A DNA stretch of 32,903 nucleotides from Acidobacteria bacterium UBA2999 (GTDB taxonomy: Bacteria; Acidobacteriota; Vicinamibacteria; Vicinamibacterales; UBA2999). The first letter of the stretch is position 1, and each line of letters starts with the position of its first letter. The position numbers and the translations under genes are program-made. Shown piece after piece: positions 16,159 through 24,863 of the stretch. Under the pieces are notes generated by a model, which ran no database searches, had not been told where the DNA came from, and saw only the letters and a program-made list of their open reading frames with translations. Location: the NCBI GenBank assembly GCA_002346475.1, contig DDZV01000006.1, positions 1 through 32,903 on the forward strand, written 5' to 3'.

Positions 16159-16186
16159 TCTAAAACTCTAGATTTCATGTTTTAGA
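16159..16186. terminator. Hairpin between convergent PEGA and peroxiredoxin genes
   Basis: TCTAAAAC (16159-16166) pairs with GTTTTAGA (16179-16186) around a 12-base loop in an A/T-rich gap between two convergent genes. The stem is A/T-rich and thus weak. Terminator function is plausible for either strand. Confidence 0.35.
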
Positions 16187-16222
16187 GATTGGTTTGTCTC
16201 TCAGGGAAGGATTATTTGATCG

Positions 16223-16699
16223 CTAGTGTTTTCGTGCGAGGGTGAGCGTTTCTGAAACTTCTGTTACGTGGTCATCAACCTTTACTTTGTCCCATCGTTT
16301 TATTACTTTTCCGTTCTTTCCAATGAGATATGTAGTTCTAACAATGCCCATGTAAGTACGACCGTAGCGAGTTTTTTTCTGCCAGACTCCGTACTTTTCT
16401 GAAACAGCATGATCTTCATCAGCTAGAAGTGGAAATGTAAGGTTGTGTTTGTTGGAAAATTTTTTCTTGCTTGCTTCATTAAGAATACTAATGCCAAGAA
16501 CAGCAGCCTTGGCACGTTTCAAGGTTGGCATGTGAGCCTGAAAATCGCAGGCCTCTTTTGTGCAGCCAGGAGTATTGTCCTTAGGATAAAAAAAGAGAAT
16601 TAAAAATTTATCAGAATAATCGCTTAGACGATGGATATGGCCGTACTGGTCTGTCAGTTTGAAGGCTGGCGCTTTTTTCCCAGGTTCAACAGAGGGCAT
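16223..16699 (-). CDS. bcp: Thioredoxin-dependent peroxiredoxin, BCP/PrxQ type
   Basis: A 158-residue cytoplasmic peroxidase reducing H2O2 and organic hydroperoxides. The peroxidatic Cys46 lies in FFYPKDNTPGCTKEACDF and the resolving Cys51 sits five residues later, the classic PrxQ spacing. An N-terminal GKKAPAFKLTDQYG strand and the YMGIVRTTYLIGKNGKV region complete the thioredoxin fold, and length matches the family. Start ATG lies 4 bases after the stop of the upstream RNA-binding-protein gene on the same strand, so the two are very likely one transcription unit. Confidence 0.95.
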   Translation of the reverse strand: MPSVEPGKKAPAFKLTDQYGHIHRLSDYSDKFLILFFYPKDNTPGCTKEACDFQAHMPTLKRAKAAVLGISILNEASKKKFSNKHNLTFPLLADEDHAVSEKYGVWQKKTRYGRTYMGIVRTTYLIGKNGKVIKRWDKVKVDDHVTEVSETLTLARKH

Positions 16700-16703
16700 T
16701 AGA

Positions 16704-17291
16704 CTATTCTTTGTTCTCCTCAGTATCTTCCTCGGTCACTTCTGGAGCTCGTGTCGCAACATCATCAAAATCAGTTAGAGGCTCTTCATTATCATCATCG
16801 CTGCCATCAAACGCTGAGAATCGACCACCAGAGCGCTCTTTAATAGGACCACGTGGACGGTTTTCCTGTTGTTGTCCCTTTTTTGAACGGAGTCGTTTTG
16901 GTGTTGCAGGTGGACCAAAGTTGTCGGATCGTTCTCCTGGTCCTCTAGAGGGCATCGACGGCCGGCTACTCATTCGAGGTCCAGTTGGTCTACTGCTTGT
17001 TCCAGATGAACGACTTGGTGGACGACCTCCACCAGGACGGTTTTCTCTAGCACGAGCTTCGCTTACTGCAATATTACGGCCCTGAAAGGGCTGCCCGTTA
17101 AATTTATTAATCGCTTCTTCTGCAACTGAGCGATCAGCAAATTCAACAAACGCGAAGCCACGTGGCCGCCCGCTTTCACGGTCAACCGGAAGTACAATTT
17201 GAGAAGGCTCTGCAAGCGTAGAGAGGTGACTTCTGAGGTCGGCTTCTGATGCCCCGTAAGGAAGGTTCCCAATAAATAAACGGACTGACAA
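16704..17291 (-). CDS. RRM-domain RNA-binding protein with disordered tail
   Basis: A 195-residue protein. The first 80 residues are one RNA-recognition motif, with RNP-2 RLFIGNLPYG and RNP-1 GRPRGFAFVEF, both carrying the aromatic RNA-stacking residues. The rest is low complexity: an Arg/Gly/Pro/Ser-rich region (about 85-135), a basic stretch (RLRSKKG), then an acidic tail. Such short RRM proteins in bacteria are often cold-induced RNA chaperones; that role is inferred. The start is TTG at 17291, supported by GAGG five bases upstream and by the protein beginning right at the first RRM strand. It is followed 4 bases later by the PrxQ gene. The 229-base gap upstream (17292-17520) shows no promoter I trust. 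Confidence 0.9.
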   Translation of the reverse strand: MSVRLFIGNLPYGASEADLRSHLSTLAEPSQIVLPVDRESGRPRGFAFVEFADRSVAEEAINKFNGQPFQGRNIAVSEARARENRPGGGRPPSRSSGTSSRPTGPRMSSRPSMPSRGPGERSDNFGPPATPKRLRSKKGQQQENRPRGPIKERSGGRFSAFDGSDDDNEEPLTDFDDVATRAPEVTEEDTEENKE

Positions 17292-17520
17292 TGATTCCTC
17301 GTAAAAGTGACTGGGGTTTTAACCCAGAACGCCAAATTTTATATCAAGAGTGAATTTTTAGGATCAAAGCCTAAGAAAAAAGATATTCCAAGAGAGGCAC
17401 TATTTCAAAGCAGGTCAAACACTTAGCCCTGAGTATTAGGTCTTAAGATAAAGTAAATAATCACAATAGTATTAATGTTTTATAGGGCATTGTAGCATTG
17501 AGACACAATTTCACTAGAGA

Positions 17521-17850
17521 ATGATTTATTTTTCATCAAAATCTGTTTCTGCATCATGGTTGCTAGGGCGGCTTGATTGTGAAGCTACAACAATGATTGT
17601 CGATGTACGTTCACGCTTGGAGTTTGAGGCTGGGGATGTACCTGGAGCGTTTCATCGTCCATTCTGGAAAATTCCATTTTACACTCACAATTTATGTGAG
17701 ACGCTGTCTGTGGTGCTCTATTGTGGTTATGGTCCTCGGGCCAAGCTCGCTCAACTTTTACTGCGGGCCTTTGGAATTTCAGCAGTGTTACTAGACGGGC
17801 ACTGGTTCAATTGGAAGCGAAGAGGCTTTCCTTGTGAAGCTGAAATATAG
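17521..17850 (+). CDS. Rhodanese-like domain protein
   Basis: A 109-residue single-domain rhodanese. MIVDVRSRLEFEAGDVPGAFH is the typical CH2A region (Asp-Val-Arg, then E-x-G-x-I/V-P-G-A). The active-site loop LYCGYGPRAKLAQLL carries the candidate sulfur-carrying Cys68 followed by the phosphate/sulfate-binding Arg. Its likely role is sulfur transfer or thiol chemistry; the partner is unknown. The start ATG has only a weak AGAGA close by; an internal ATG at 17593 would cut the first strand and is less likely. It stands upstream of pdxH by about 85 bases, with no shared function evident. Confidence 0.8.
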   Translation: MIYFSSKSVSASWLLGRLDCEATTMIVDVRSRLEFEAGDVPGAFHRPFWKIPFYTHNLCETLSVVLYCGYGPRAKLAQLLLRAFGISAVLLDGHWFNWKRRGFPCEAEI

Positions 17851-17936
17851 GATGTTGCGTGCTAAGACTTGCACCTGTATTTTTAGTCCTTTGTACTTCA
17901 AAATAATGTTCTGTGTGTGGAGACCTAGCCGGTCTG

Positions 17937-18572
17937 ATGTCTCTTTCTGACTTACGTCGCGACTATCCTGGGGAGCCCTTGCTTGAGGAAGAGGCAGGTG
18001 GTGATCCGTTTGCTCTCTTTAGGCGATGGTTTGAAGCCATCCTAAGCCTTGAGCCAGATCCCACAGCAATGTCGCTTGCTACATCGACAGCGAATGGCCA
18101 ACCTTCTCTTCGTACAGTACTGCTAAAGGATTTTGATGAGCGGGGTTTCGTTTGGTATACGAACTACGGTAGTCGAAAAGCAGAAGATCTAATTGCTAAT
18201 CCACGCGCGAGTCTTTTGTTTTTTTGGAGGTCTTTGAATAGACAAGTGCGGATTGATGGGTCAGTGGAGCAGATCAGTCCAGAGGAATCTGATGCGTATT
18301 TTAGTTCGAGACCATTTGAAAGCCGTGTGAGTGTTTATGCGTCTCAACAAGGTGCTCGGGTTGGAAGCCGGCTTGCACTTGATAAAGCTTTTGCTCGTGA
18401 AGTTGAGCGTTTTAAGAATGAACTTGTGCCTCGTCCAGCATGGTGGGGTGGCTATCGTGTTGTACCTAACGAGTTTGAATTTTGGCAAGGGCGTTTGAAT
18501 CGAATGCACGACCGACTTCATTACATTAAACAGTCAGAGAAACACTGGTCTCTTGAGCGGCTTTCTCCCTGA
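17937..18572 (+). CDS. pdxH: Pyridoxamine/pyridoxine 5'-phosphate oxidase
   Basis: An FMN enzyme that oxidises pyridoxine or pyridoxamine 5'-phosphate to pyridoxal 5'-phosphate, the last step of vitamin B6 synthesis and salvage. About 211 residues, the family length. Visible motifs are PDPTAMSLATSTANGQPS, RTVLLKDFDERGFVWYTNYG and SRKAEDLIANPRASLLFFW (FMN-binding). Also present are SRPFESRVSVYASQQ, and the C-terminal EFWQGRLNRMHDRLHY with the substrate-phosphate and FMN-contacting Arg residues. I take ATG at 17937 (MSLSDLRRDYP) as start; an in-frame GTG at 17913 would add eight atypical residues. Its TGA is immediately followed by the next gene's GTG. Confidence 0.95.
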   Translation: MSLSDLRRDYPGEPLLEEEAGGDPFALFRRWFEAILSLEPDPTAMSLATSTANGQPSLRTVLLKDFDERGFVWYTNYGSRKAEDLIANPRASLLFFWRSLNRQVRIDGSVEQISPEESDAYFSSRPFESRVSVYASQQGARVGSRLALDKAFAREVERFKNELVPRPAWWGGYRVVPNEFEFWQGRLNRMHDRLHYIKQSEKHWSLERLSP

Positions 18573-20144
18573 GTGTTTGGCTATGGTCTAGTACGGTACT
18601 CTGAGCTAGTCCGTGGTACTCTTCCTGCTGTGCTAGATAAAACTAGTGATCCTATTGCTACACCACTCGATTCATCTAATCGCCGTTTATTAGATCTTGT
18701 ACGTCCTCGTGATTGGAGAACAAGCAATTATGAGGACTATGATTTAGTTGTGATTGGAGGTGGCACAGCTGGTCTTGTTACATCGATAGGAGCAGCTGGG
18801 CTTGGTGCACGTGTATTACTCCTAGAGAAAAGGTTGCTAGGAGGAGATTGTCTCAATGTCGGGTGTGTACCCTCCAAGTCACTTCTTCGCTCAGCACGTG
18901 TAGTGCGTGAGGTACGTGAAGCACTGGCTGGAGGCAGATCAGTTAGCGATGCGGTGCTGGACTTTGCTACAGCGATGCAGCGGATGCGTGAGGTTCGGGC
19001 AGATATTGCACAAAACGATTCAGCAGAACGTCTAGCGACAGCTGGTGTTCATGTGTTATTCGGAACAGCAAGATTCGTGGACCGAAAGCATATTTGCATA
19101 CAGGAGAAACGGATCCGTTTTCACCGAGCTGTTATTGCAACCGGTGGGCGTCCAGTCACACCATCTATCCCTGGGCTGCGCGATGCCGGTTATCTTACGA
19201 ATGAAAGCATTTTTTCTTTAACTGAGCTTCCACCTCGTCTTTTGGTGATTGGTGCAGGGTCTATTGGGTGCGAACTAGCCCAAGTGTTTTCGATCTTTGG
19301 TAGCAAGGTGACCGTTGCAGACCTTGCAGGTAGACCATTGGCACAGGAGGACCCCGATGCTGCAGCGATTATGCAGAGGCGATTATCTCAAGACGGAGTG
19401 CATTTTGAGTTAGGTGTGCAGATTAAAAAAATTCATCGTTCTGGTTCTGAAGCTGTAGCGTCTTGGTCAAGGGGGGCAGAGCATGGAGAAATTAAAACAA
19501 ACGAAATTTTAGTAGCGACTGGGCGGGCACCAAATATTGAAGATTTGGGACTTGTTGCTGCCGGAGTGGATAGTGATTCCCATGGTGTTTTAGTCAACGA
19601 AGAGCTCCAGACGACTAATTCACGTATCTATGCTGCTGGAGATGTTGCCCTTCGTTGGAAGTTTACCCATGCAGCAGACGCTTCTGCACGGTTGTTACTT
19701 CAGAATGCTTTTTTCTTTGGACGGCGTCGAGTATCACGTTTAGTGATTCCCTGGTGTACTTATACAATTCCTGAAGTTGCCCATGTGGGAACTACTTATA
19801 AAGAGGCTCTAGAGCAGGGAGCGTCAATAATTACAATTCCCTTTAAAGATATCGATCGTGCTGTCATTGATGGAGATACTGATGGGTTTGTTCGCGTATC
19901 ACACCAAAAAGGTCGGATGATGGGTTGCACTATCGTCGGTGATCATGCCGGAGATTTAATTGCGCATGCAGCAACTGTTTTACGTATGAAAGGAACAGTT
20001 AGTGATTTAGCTGGTGCAATCATGCCTTATCCAACGCGTTCAGAGGCATTAAGGAAAGTTGGAGATAGCTATCGGCGTACACTCTTAACACCAAGGCGCA
20101 AGCGTTGGCTTAGTCGTTACTTTGAGGCACGCCGCTGGTTCTAG
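18573..20144 (+). CDS. Mercuric-reductase-like FAD/NAD(P)-disulfide oxidoreductase
   Basis: A 523-residue flavoprotein of the pyridine nucleotide-disulfide oxidoreductase class I family. About 55 N-terminal residues of no known domain precede the FAD motif VVIGGGTAGLVTS. The redox-active pair is in GGDCLNVGCVPSKSLL. NAD(P) binding is at VIGAGSIGCELAQVF, and the second FAD motif is IYAAGDVALRWKF. The C-terminal dimer domain carries MPYPTRSEALRKVGDSYRR. It has Tyr instead of the catalytic His of glutathione reductase/lipoamide dehydrogenase (HPT), as MerA-like enzymes do. It lacks the C-terminal vicinal cysteines and the N-terminal metal-binding domain of true MerA, so mercury reduction is doubtful. 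The GTG start abuts the pdxH stop, implying coupling. Confidence 0.88.
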   Translation: MFGYGLVRYSELVRGTLPAVLDKTSDPIATPLDSSNRRLLDLVRPRDWRTSNYEDYDLVVIGGGTAGLVTSIGAAGLGARVLLLEKRLLGGDCLNVGCVPSKSLLRSARVVREVREALAGGRSVSDAVLDFATAMQRMREVRADIAQNDSAERLATAGVHVLFGTARFVDRKHICIQEKRIRFHRAVIATGGRPVTPSIPGLRDAGYLTNESIFSLTELPPRLLVIGAGSIGCELAQVFSIFGSKVTVADLAGRPLAQEDPDAAAIMQRRLSQDGVHFELGVQIKKIHRSGSEAVASWSRGAEHGEIKTNEILVATGRAPNIEDLGLVAAGVDSDSHGVLVNEELQTTNSRIYAAGDVALRWKFTHAADASARLLLQNAFFFGRRRVSRLVIPWCTYTIPEVAHVGTTYKEALEQGASIITIPFKDIDRAVIDGDTDGFVRVSHQKGRMMGCTIVGDHAGDLIAHAATVLRMKGTVSDLAGAIMPYPTRSEALRKVGDSYRRTLLTPRRKRWLSRYFEARRWF

Positions 20145-20243
20145 TATTACTTTGGTTGAAGTTTCAACTATGCAAAGTTAACTCGCAATTACGTACACAC
20201 ATCTACTAATCCAAAAAGCACCCTCTGAGATAAGCAGTGTGAA

Positions 20244-20612
20244 CTACTCGTGAGAGGCTGCTCGTTCTGCTGCCGGAATAGCCATTTGTTCCGGGTTGGC
20301 TTCAATGTATGCCTTTACAAGAGCTTCGGCCTGCGCGATTGCATCTGGCTCGTCGATCCGGTAAATAAGGTTCGGTTCAATCAGATCTTTCTGATTTGCA
20401 GGTGTCGAATCTTCGCTGTCATAGATTGCGGCAACTGGACACGCTGGTACACATGCTCCACAGTCGATGCACTCTTCTGGATGAATGTACAACATTGTGG
20501 ATTGCTCAAACTCAGGTTCATCCTTTCTCGGATGGATACAATCCACGGGACACACATCCACGCAGGCAGTGTCCTTAGTTTCAATACAGGGGTCTGTAAT
20601 AATAAAGGTCAT
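20244..20612 (-). CDS. fdxA: Seven-iron-type (3Fe-4S/4Fe-4S) ferredoxin
   Basis: A 122-residue electron carrier. The first cysteine group (C-x7-C-x3-C-P-V-D-C, in CIETKDTACVDVCPVDCI) has the long spacing typical of the [3Fe-4S]/[4Fe-4S] ferredoxins. The second, CIDCGACVPACPVAAI, is a standard [4Fe-4S] motif. A C-terminal helical extension (about residues 75-122) is usual in this FdxA class. The gene is isolated, between the flavoprotein gene (convergent) and a divergent DUF1499 gene. Its redox partner cannot be named, though the neighbouring flavoprotein is one candidate. Confidence 0.92.
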   Translation of the reverse strand: MTFIITDPCIETKDTACVDVCPVDCIHPRKDEPEFEQSTMLYIHPEECIDCGACVPACPVAAIYDSEDSTPANQKDLIEPNLIYRIDEPDAIAQAEALVKAYIEANPEQMAIPAAERAASHE

Positions 20613-20758
20613 ACTGTCAGCTTAATACAAGATGGTGCTTCCATGCATCTAGAAGTTACATTGTAATACTTGAAAAACACGGACTCTATAAGTCCTATTT
20701 TTTAAATTTGCATCAAATTAGTTGCAGTGTGGGAAAACTCACAGCAGAATATCGTCCC

Positions 20759-21520
20759 ATGAGTACAGATACTAGTGAATCTAAAAGAGTTGGATGGCGG
20801 GACTGGATTGTCAGGCTGGGGTTTCTAACTGGCGTTATCGGCCTACTACTACTTATAGCGACTGGCCCTATTTACCGGATGACCGGGATTTCGAATTTTG
20901 GCTTCGTTATTCAATTATTACGTTGGGCTGCTTATTTAGGCTTGGGAGCGATGGCTATATCTGCAGTTGGTTTGCTAGTACAGTTTTCTGCAGGTTTTCG
21001 GGCCACAACCGTGGCACTGTTAGCCTTAGCAATTGGCGCATTTGATTTTGGATTGCCCTACAGTTTACAGAACCAAGCATTCTCGGTGCCTGCAATCCAT
21101 GACATTACAACGGATACAGAGAATCCACCAATTTTTGTGGCGATTGTTCCGCTTCGTGCCAATGCACCAAATACACTTGATTATTCATCTGAAGTTGCAG
21201 CGCAACAGAAAGTGGCGTATCCAGAGATTCAGCCTTTAAGGCTTGAGCTAGTTCCGGACGTGGCATTTACGAAAGCACACGAAGTTGCACAAGGGCAAGG
21301 TTGGGAAATCGTGGATACGGATAGCAGTGCTGGCCGAATTGAGGCAACCGATACAACTTTTTGGTACGGTTTTAAAGATGACGTTGTTGTAAGGCTAACA
21401 CCAGACGGGTCTGCTACTCGAGTGGATGTTCGGTCAGTGTCTCGAGTAGGGCTTGGTGACGTTGGTAAAAATGCCTCGCGTATTCGAGAGTATCTTGAAG
21501 CGTTGCGGGAGGTCTCTTAA
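20759..21520 (+). CDS. DUF1499 membrane protein
   Basis: About 253 residues. The N-terminal 110 residues contain three membrane segments (around LGFLTGVIGLLLLIATGP, LLRWAAYLGLGAMAISAVG and TVALLALAIGAF). The remainder is a soluble DUF1499 domain (AYPEIQPLRLEL, AGRIEATDTTFWYGFKDDVVVRL, DVRSVSRVGLGDVGKNASRIR). DUF1499 occurs in many bacteria and in plastids, without a proven function. The open frame reaches back to TTG 20708. ATG 20759 gives a hydrophilic start before the first membrane segment and is preferred, though its ribosome binding site is weak. A strong hairpin follows the stop directly. Confidence 0.85.
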   Translation: MSTDTSESKRVGWRDWIVRLGFLTGVIGLLLLIATGPIYRMTGISNFGFVIQLLRWAAYLGLGAMAISAVGLLVQFSAGFRATTVALLALAIGAFDFGLPYSLQNQAFSVPAIHDITTDTENPPIFVAIVPLRANAPNTLDYSSEVAAQQKVAYPEIQPLRLELVPDVAFTKAHEVAQGQGWEIVDTDSSAGRIEATDTTFWYGFKDDVVVRLTPDGSATRVDVRSVSRVGLGDVGKNASRIREYLEALREVS

Positions 21521-21546
21521 GTAGGCATGCTACGATTCATGCCTAC
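21521..21546 (+). terminator. Hairpin terminator after the DUF1499 gene
   Basis: A perfect 9-bp stem pairs GTAGGCATG (21521-21529) with CATGCCTAC (21538-21546), with an 8-base loop. It begins at the base after the stop codon and is followed by TGTTCTTAT. Confidence 0.6.
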
Positions 21547-21647
21547 TGTTCTTATCAGCCAGTTGAGGTTCGATAATTGTACAGTGAGGTTACGTTGTTA
21601 GGTTGATTGCAGCGTGCCAAGCATTAGCTAACTTAGAGAGGATAACT

Positions 21648-22625
21648 ATGCGTGCATTTCTAACTGCTGTTGTTGCGGTTGCGCTTTCAACCGTCATGCT
21701 GATGTCTGAGAAGGCACCGAGTGAAGATCTCAAGGTCTTTGATAGTCAGACGGTTACGCGTATTGGTGTAGTAGTTAACAATGTTGGAAGGACTGCCAAG
21801 GCGTTTTCTGATGTCTTTGGTGTTGACGTGTCACCTGCTGTAGAAATGAGACCAGAAGGTTTTCCGAGAAACCAGGGCGCTCACCTCCGTGTTGCCGAAG
21901 CTAAATTTGACAACATGATTATTGAGATCTCTCAACCAATGGGTGGCCCAAATCCTTGGAAGGATTTTCTTGATACTTACGGAGAGGGAATTCACCACGT
22001 AGCTTTTAACGTTCAGTCAGTTGAGGCGAATGTGCAGCTATTAGAGGCAAATGGTGGCAAGCGTATTGTTGGTGACCCGGGGGGCAAGTTTGCTGTTGTT
22101 GATTTGATGTCCCAGATTGGTATCAATATTGTCTTAAACGAAGGTCAAGAAGCCCCAGACTATGTCTCTATGCGAGATCCTGAGGCGACCGCGAGTGGTG
22201 GTCTAAAAAAAGTTGCTCGGCTCGGGCTACTTGGACCAGATACTGACACTCGGCGTGAAGTATTCAACAATATTTTTGGAATTTCAGTGCCAGAACCAGT
22301 TGATGAACGTGGCCTATCATTCCCAGAAGGATTTAATGGCGATACAAATTCTGGGATGCGTCATATTTTTGTGCCTTTTGACAATATTTGGATGAATGTG
22401 ATTCAACCGATTGGCGGAGAGAGTCCTTGGCGAGACATGGTTGATAACCATCAGCATTATCTATTTTTTGCCGTGGATGATGTGAACGGCGTTGTTGACT
22501 CAATGACAAAGCTTGGTGGCAAACGGACTCTTGGTGAGGCTGGATCAGTTGCTGCATATATGGACATGCAGGAGCAACTTGGGCTTACTGTCTTTTTGTT
22601 GCCGGGTGGTGTGTTACCGGAGTAA
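21648..22625 (+). CDS. Exported protein with two VOC (glyoxalase/bleomycin-resistance fold) domains
   Basis: About 325 residues. The N-terminus (MRAFLTAVVAVALSTVMLMS) looks like a signal peptide. The first VOC domain runs from about residue 34 (VTRIGVVVNNVGRTAKAF) to 165, with YGEGIHHVAFNV as the metal-ligand-like His segment and IGINIVL at the end. The second domain starts near residue 187 (KKVARLGLLGPD) and contains WMNVIQPIG, HYLFFAVDDV and LGLTVFLLPGG. VOC proteins include dioxygenases, isomerases and binding proteins; an exported two-domain form has no obvious assignment. ATG 21648 is chosen over upstream TTG 21603 because GAGAGGA lies about 6 bases before it. Confidence 0.8.
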   Translation: MRAFLTAVVAVALSTVMLMSEKAPSEDLKVFDSQTVTRIGVVVNNVGRTAKAFSDVFGVDVSPAVEMRPEGFPRNQGAHLRVAEAKFDNMIIEISQPMGGPNPWKDFLDTYGEGIHHVAFNVQSVEANVQLLEANGGKRIVGDPGGKFAVVDLMSQIGINIVLNEGQEAPDYVSMRDPEATASGGLKKVARLGLLGPDTDTRREVFNNIFGISVPEPVDERGLSFPEGFNGDTNSGMRHIFVPFDNIWMNVIQPIGGESPWRDMVDNHQHYLFFAVDDVNGVVDSMTKLGGKRTLGEAGSVAAYMDMQEQLGLTVFLLPGGVLPE

Positions 22626-22658
22626 AACCAGAATACAGAATTTTTACGGACGGTGGGT

Positions 22659-24863
22659 TCAGAAGCGGTGTGTGTAGTTAATTTTTGTTGTACCGCCCCG
22701 CGAAAGTGTGGAGAATTCACCGTCTATTGACTGCCAATTATGAGTATAAACTAGGTAGAGATCGCTGCCTGGTCGTACTATCCACCGATATCGAGAGTAA
22801 AGCCCCATAATTTCACTAAGGTCGTCGTACTGCACAGTGACAAGTAGCGATTGCCATGGACTTGCATTCCAGTTTCCACGTGCACGGATAAGCCGTGTTG
22901 TAAATGTACCTTGTGGAAGTTCAATTTGATTGTGAGTCCAGTCAAGTGAGAGTGTTAGGCCGTCTTGTGGATTAACACTTCCAGAGAGTTGGTACTGTGT
23001 GCGGTGTCCGGACCAAAAATTTCCGGTTGTTAATGAAGCAGTTCCCTGCACTCTCCGTGAGGGGGATGATCGAAATTGTGCGCTAGCTTCAGTAAATTTG
23101 TATCCTCCTGTTGGAATAATGACTCCTGGGTAAATTTGGAAAACTTGTTCGAGATACTCTAGAGTTGATGTGACCTGTACATTCACAACATCGCCGCTAT
23201 TGAACCGGATCCGCAGTGGCGTTAGCCGTGTTCGTTGTGTTTGCAACTGACCAGTAAGGTCAGTTAAGTGTTCAAAGAATACTCCAAAGTTAAGCTGTCT
23301 AATACCGTAACCCCAATCTGGTCTTGGGGCATAACTGATGCTTGGATTAACACGTCGGAAACCACGTCTCCGTGCAAAACCAACTGCGGGGTCCCAGTGA
23401 TTACCAAATTCACGCCACGACACGTGCATTTGCCAAATATCGTTGGGATAGTTTAAACGCACACCTCTGGATGTCTTGTCACGTAGCGACGATGGTTTAC
23501 CTATAGGATTTGTATGAACGACATAGAACGCTTCGAATTGAAGGTTTTTATCGCCGAGAAATCGAGCTGTCGACAGGTCAAGGTCAGTGCCAATAGTTTG
23601 TCCTGCCAACATTCCACTTAGGTTGTTATCAAGTCCACCATCTCGACGTGTATAGATCACTCCTATTGAAGACTGTTCAAAGAAATTCCGTTTCAGGCGA
23701 GCTACAGTGAAGTGTTCCGAAGGTTGGTCTTGATGTTTAGCAGTTTTGAGTTGCATAACACCAAGCTCATAGGGTCCAACCTGTCCAGAAAGCCGTGTGC
23801 CAAATTGGATTGAGATAGGTTGTCCGTTTACTAAACCGATGCGACGGCTGAAGTACGGATGCACTTGTCCTAATGTTGCGAAGGCATAGACGCTAGCACC
23901 TTCAAGAAAGAATTGACGACGTTCTGGGAAAAATAGTGGAAAGCGAGTTAGGTTGACTTGCCGTGTGTCTACCTCTGTTTCAGCAAAATCTGTATTAATT
24001 GTTACTGCTGCACGTAGGCTTGGAGTCAAGCTGTAGGTAAAATCTGCTCCTATATCAGCCGGGTTTCTAGTTCCTGTATCTTGTGCCCAGAAGGTGCTAG
24101 CGGCAACATACGGTTTTATTTCAAGCCCAATTCCCTGACTAAGGCCTTGGAGACCGACCAGTCGTCCGGCGTGCACTGGACGAAATAGTCCCTGCGTAGG
24201 CCGGTGGCCGCTCCAAAGGGTTTCCTCATTCTTTCGACGAATAGTCCGTTGGAAATTAATTCCCCAGGTTTCTAGATCAGGATCAAAGTTGAGTGTACGA
24301 AATGGGATCTGAACTTCAGCTGACCAACCAAACGCTTCTTGTTTGACCTGTGCTTCCCAAATACCGTCCCATGATTTGTTTACACCGAAGCCATAGCCGC
24401 CAACACGGAGCAAGCCGTCTCCCATGAGACCTGCAGGATTGATTTCAAAGAAGTACCCAGTTCGACCATCTAGAAATGTGTCCAGTACCCACATGATACG
24501 GTCATCTGAACCGAGGCCAGCGTCACGTTCTCTCTGCTGTGCAATGATCCCAGAAGGATTTGTATCATAGGCGATAAACCCAAGGTATAGAGTTGTAGCG
24601 TCATATGCTATGTGTACTTCTGTAGGTTCGGTAGCTGCCATGCCCTCAGCAGGTTCCTGCTGAAGGAAACCTGTTGCTGGTTTTGTGCGATCCCAGATTG
24701 ATTCATTGAGTAATCCATCTAGGTGAATACTGTCTTTACTGTTAAGCCGGAGTGCTTGTACAGTTGGCGTGGAAGTTTCAGGTACGTTTTGCGCAGCTAA
24801 CGTTGCCACACTGAGCGTGCTTATTAGAAAAACCACAAAAATAATGAATCGAACGTATAACAT
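22659..24863 (-). CDS. DUF5916 outer-membrane protein with N-terminal CBM9-like domain
   Basis: A 734-residue exported protein. A signal peptide (about 1-23, ending TLAAQ) is followed by a carbohydrate-binding-family-9-like domain. This has the markers IHLDGLLNESIWDRTKPATG, YDATTLYLGFIAYD, WVLDTFLDGRTGYFF and INPAGLMGDGLL. The long remainder is DUF5916: alternating beta strands likely forming an outer-membrane barrel (FPLFFPERRQFFLEGASVY is the family hallmark), ending with a terminal Phe (YTHRF). The family is abundant in Acidobacteriota, Gemmatimonadota and Bacteroidota. Its function is unproven, and glycan or hydrolase-linked uptake is only a guess. It diverges from the act operon. Confidence 0.9.
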   Translation of the reverse strand: MLYVRFIIFVVFLISTLSVATLAAQNVPETSTPTVQALRLNSKDSIHLDGLLNESIWDRTKPATGFLQQEPAEGMAATEPTEVHIAYDATTLYLGFIAYDTNPSGIIAQQRERDAGLGSDDRIMWVLDTFLDGRTGYFFEINPAGLMGDGLLRVGGYGFGVNKSWDGIWEAQVKQEAFGWSAEVQIPFRTLNFDPDLETWGINFQRTIRRKNEETLWSGHRPTQGLFRPVHAGRLVGLQGLSQGIGLEIKPYVAASTFWAQDTGTRNPADIGADFTYSLTPSLRAAVTINTDFAETEVDTRQVNLTRFPLFFPERRQFFLEGASVYAFATLGQVHPYFSRRIGLVNGQPISIQFGTRLSGQVGPYELGVMQLKTAKHQDQPSEHFTVARLKRNFFEQSSIGVIYTRRDGGLDNNLSGMLAGQTIGTDLDLSTARFLGDKNLQFEAFYVVHTNPIGKPSSLRDKTSRGVRLNYPNDIWQMHVSWREFGNHWDPAVGFARRRGFRRVNPSISYAPRPDWGYGIRQLNFGVFFEHLTDLTGQLQTQRTRLTPLRIRFNSGDVVNVQVTSTLEYLEQVFQIYPGVIIPTGGYKFTEASAQFRSSPSRRVQGTASLTTGNFWSGHRTQYQLSGSVNPQDGLTLSLDWTHNQIELPQGTFTTRLIRARGNWNASPWQSLLVTVQYDDLSEIMGLYSRYRWIVRPGSDLYLVYTHNWQSIDGEFSTLSRGGTTKINYTHRF

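Noticed and set aside
18573..20144. True mercuric reductase (merA)
   Set aside because: There is no N-terminal heavy-metal domain, no C-terminal vicinal Cys pair and no other mer genes.
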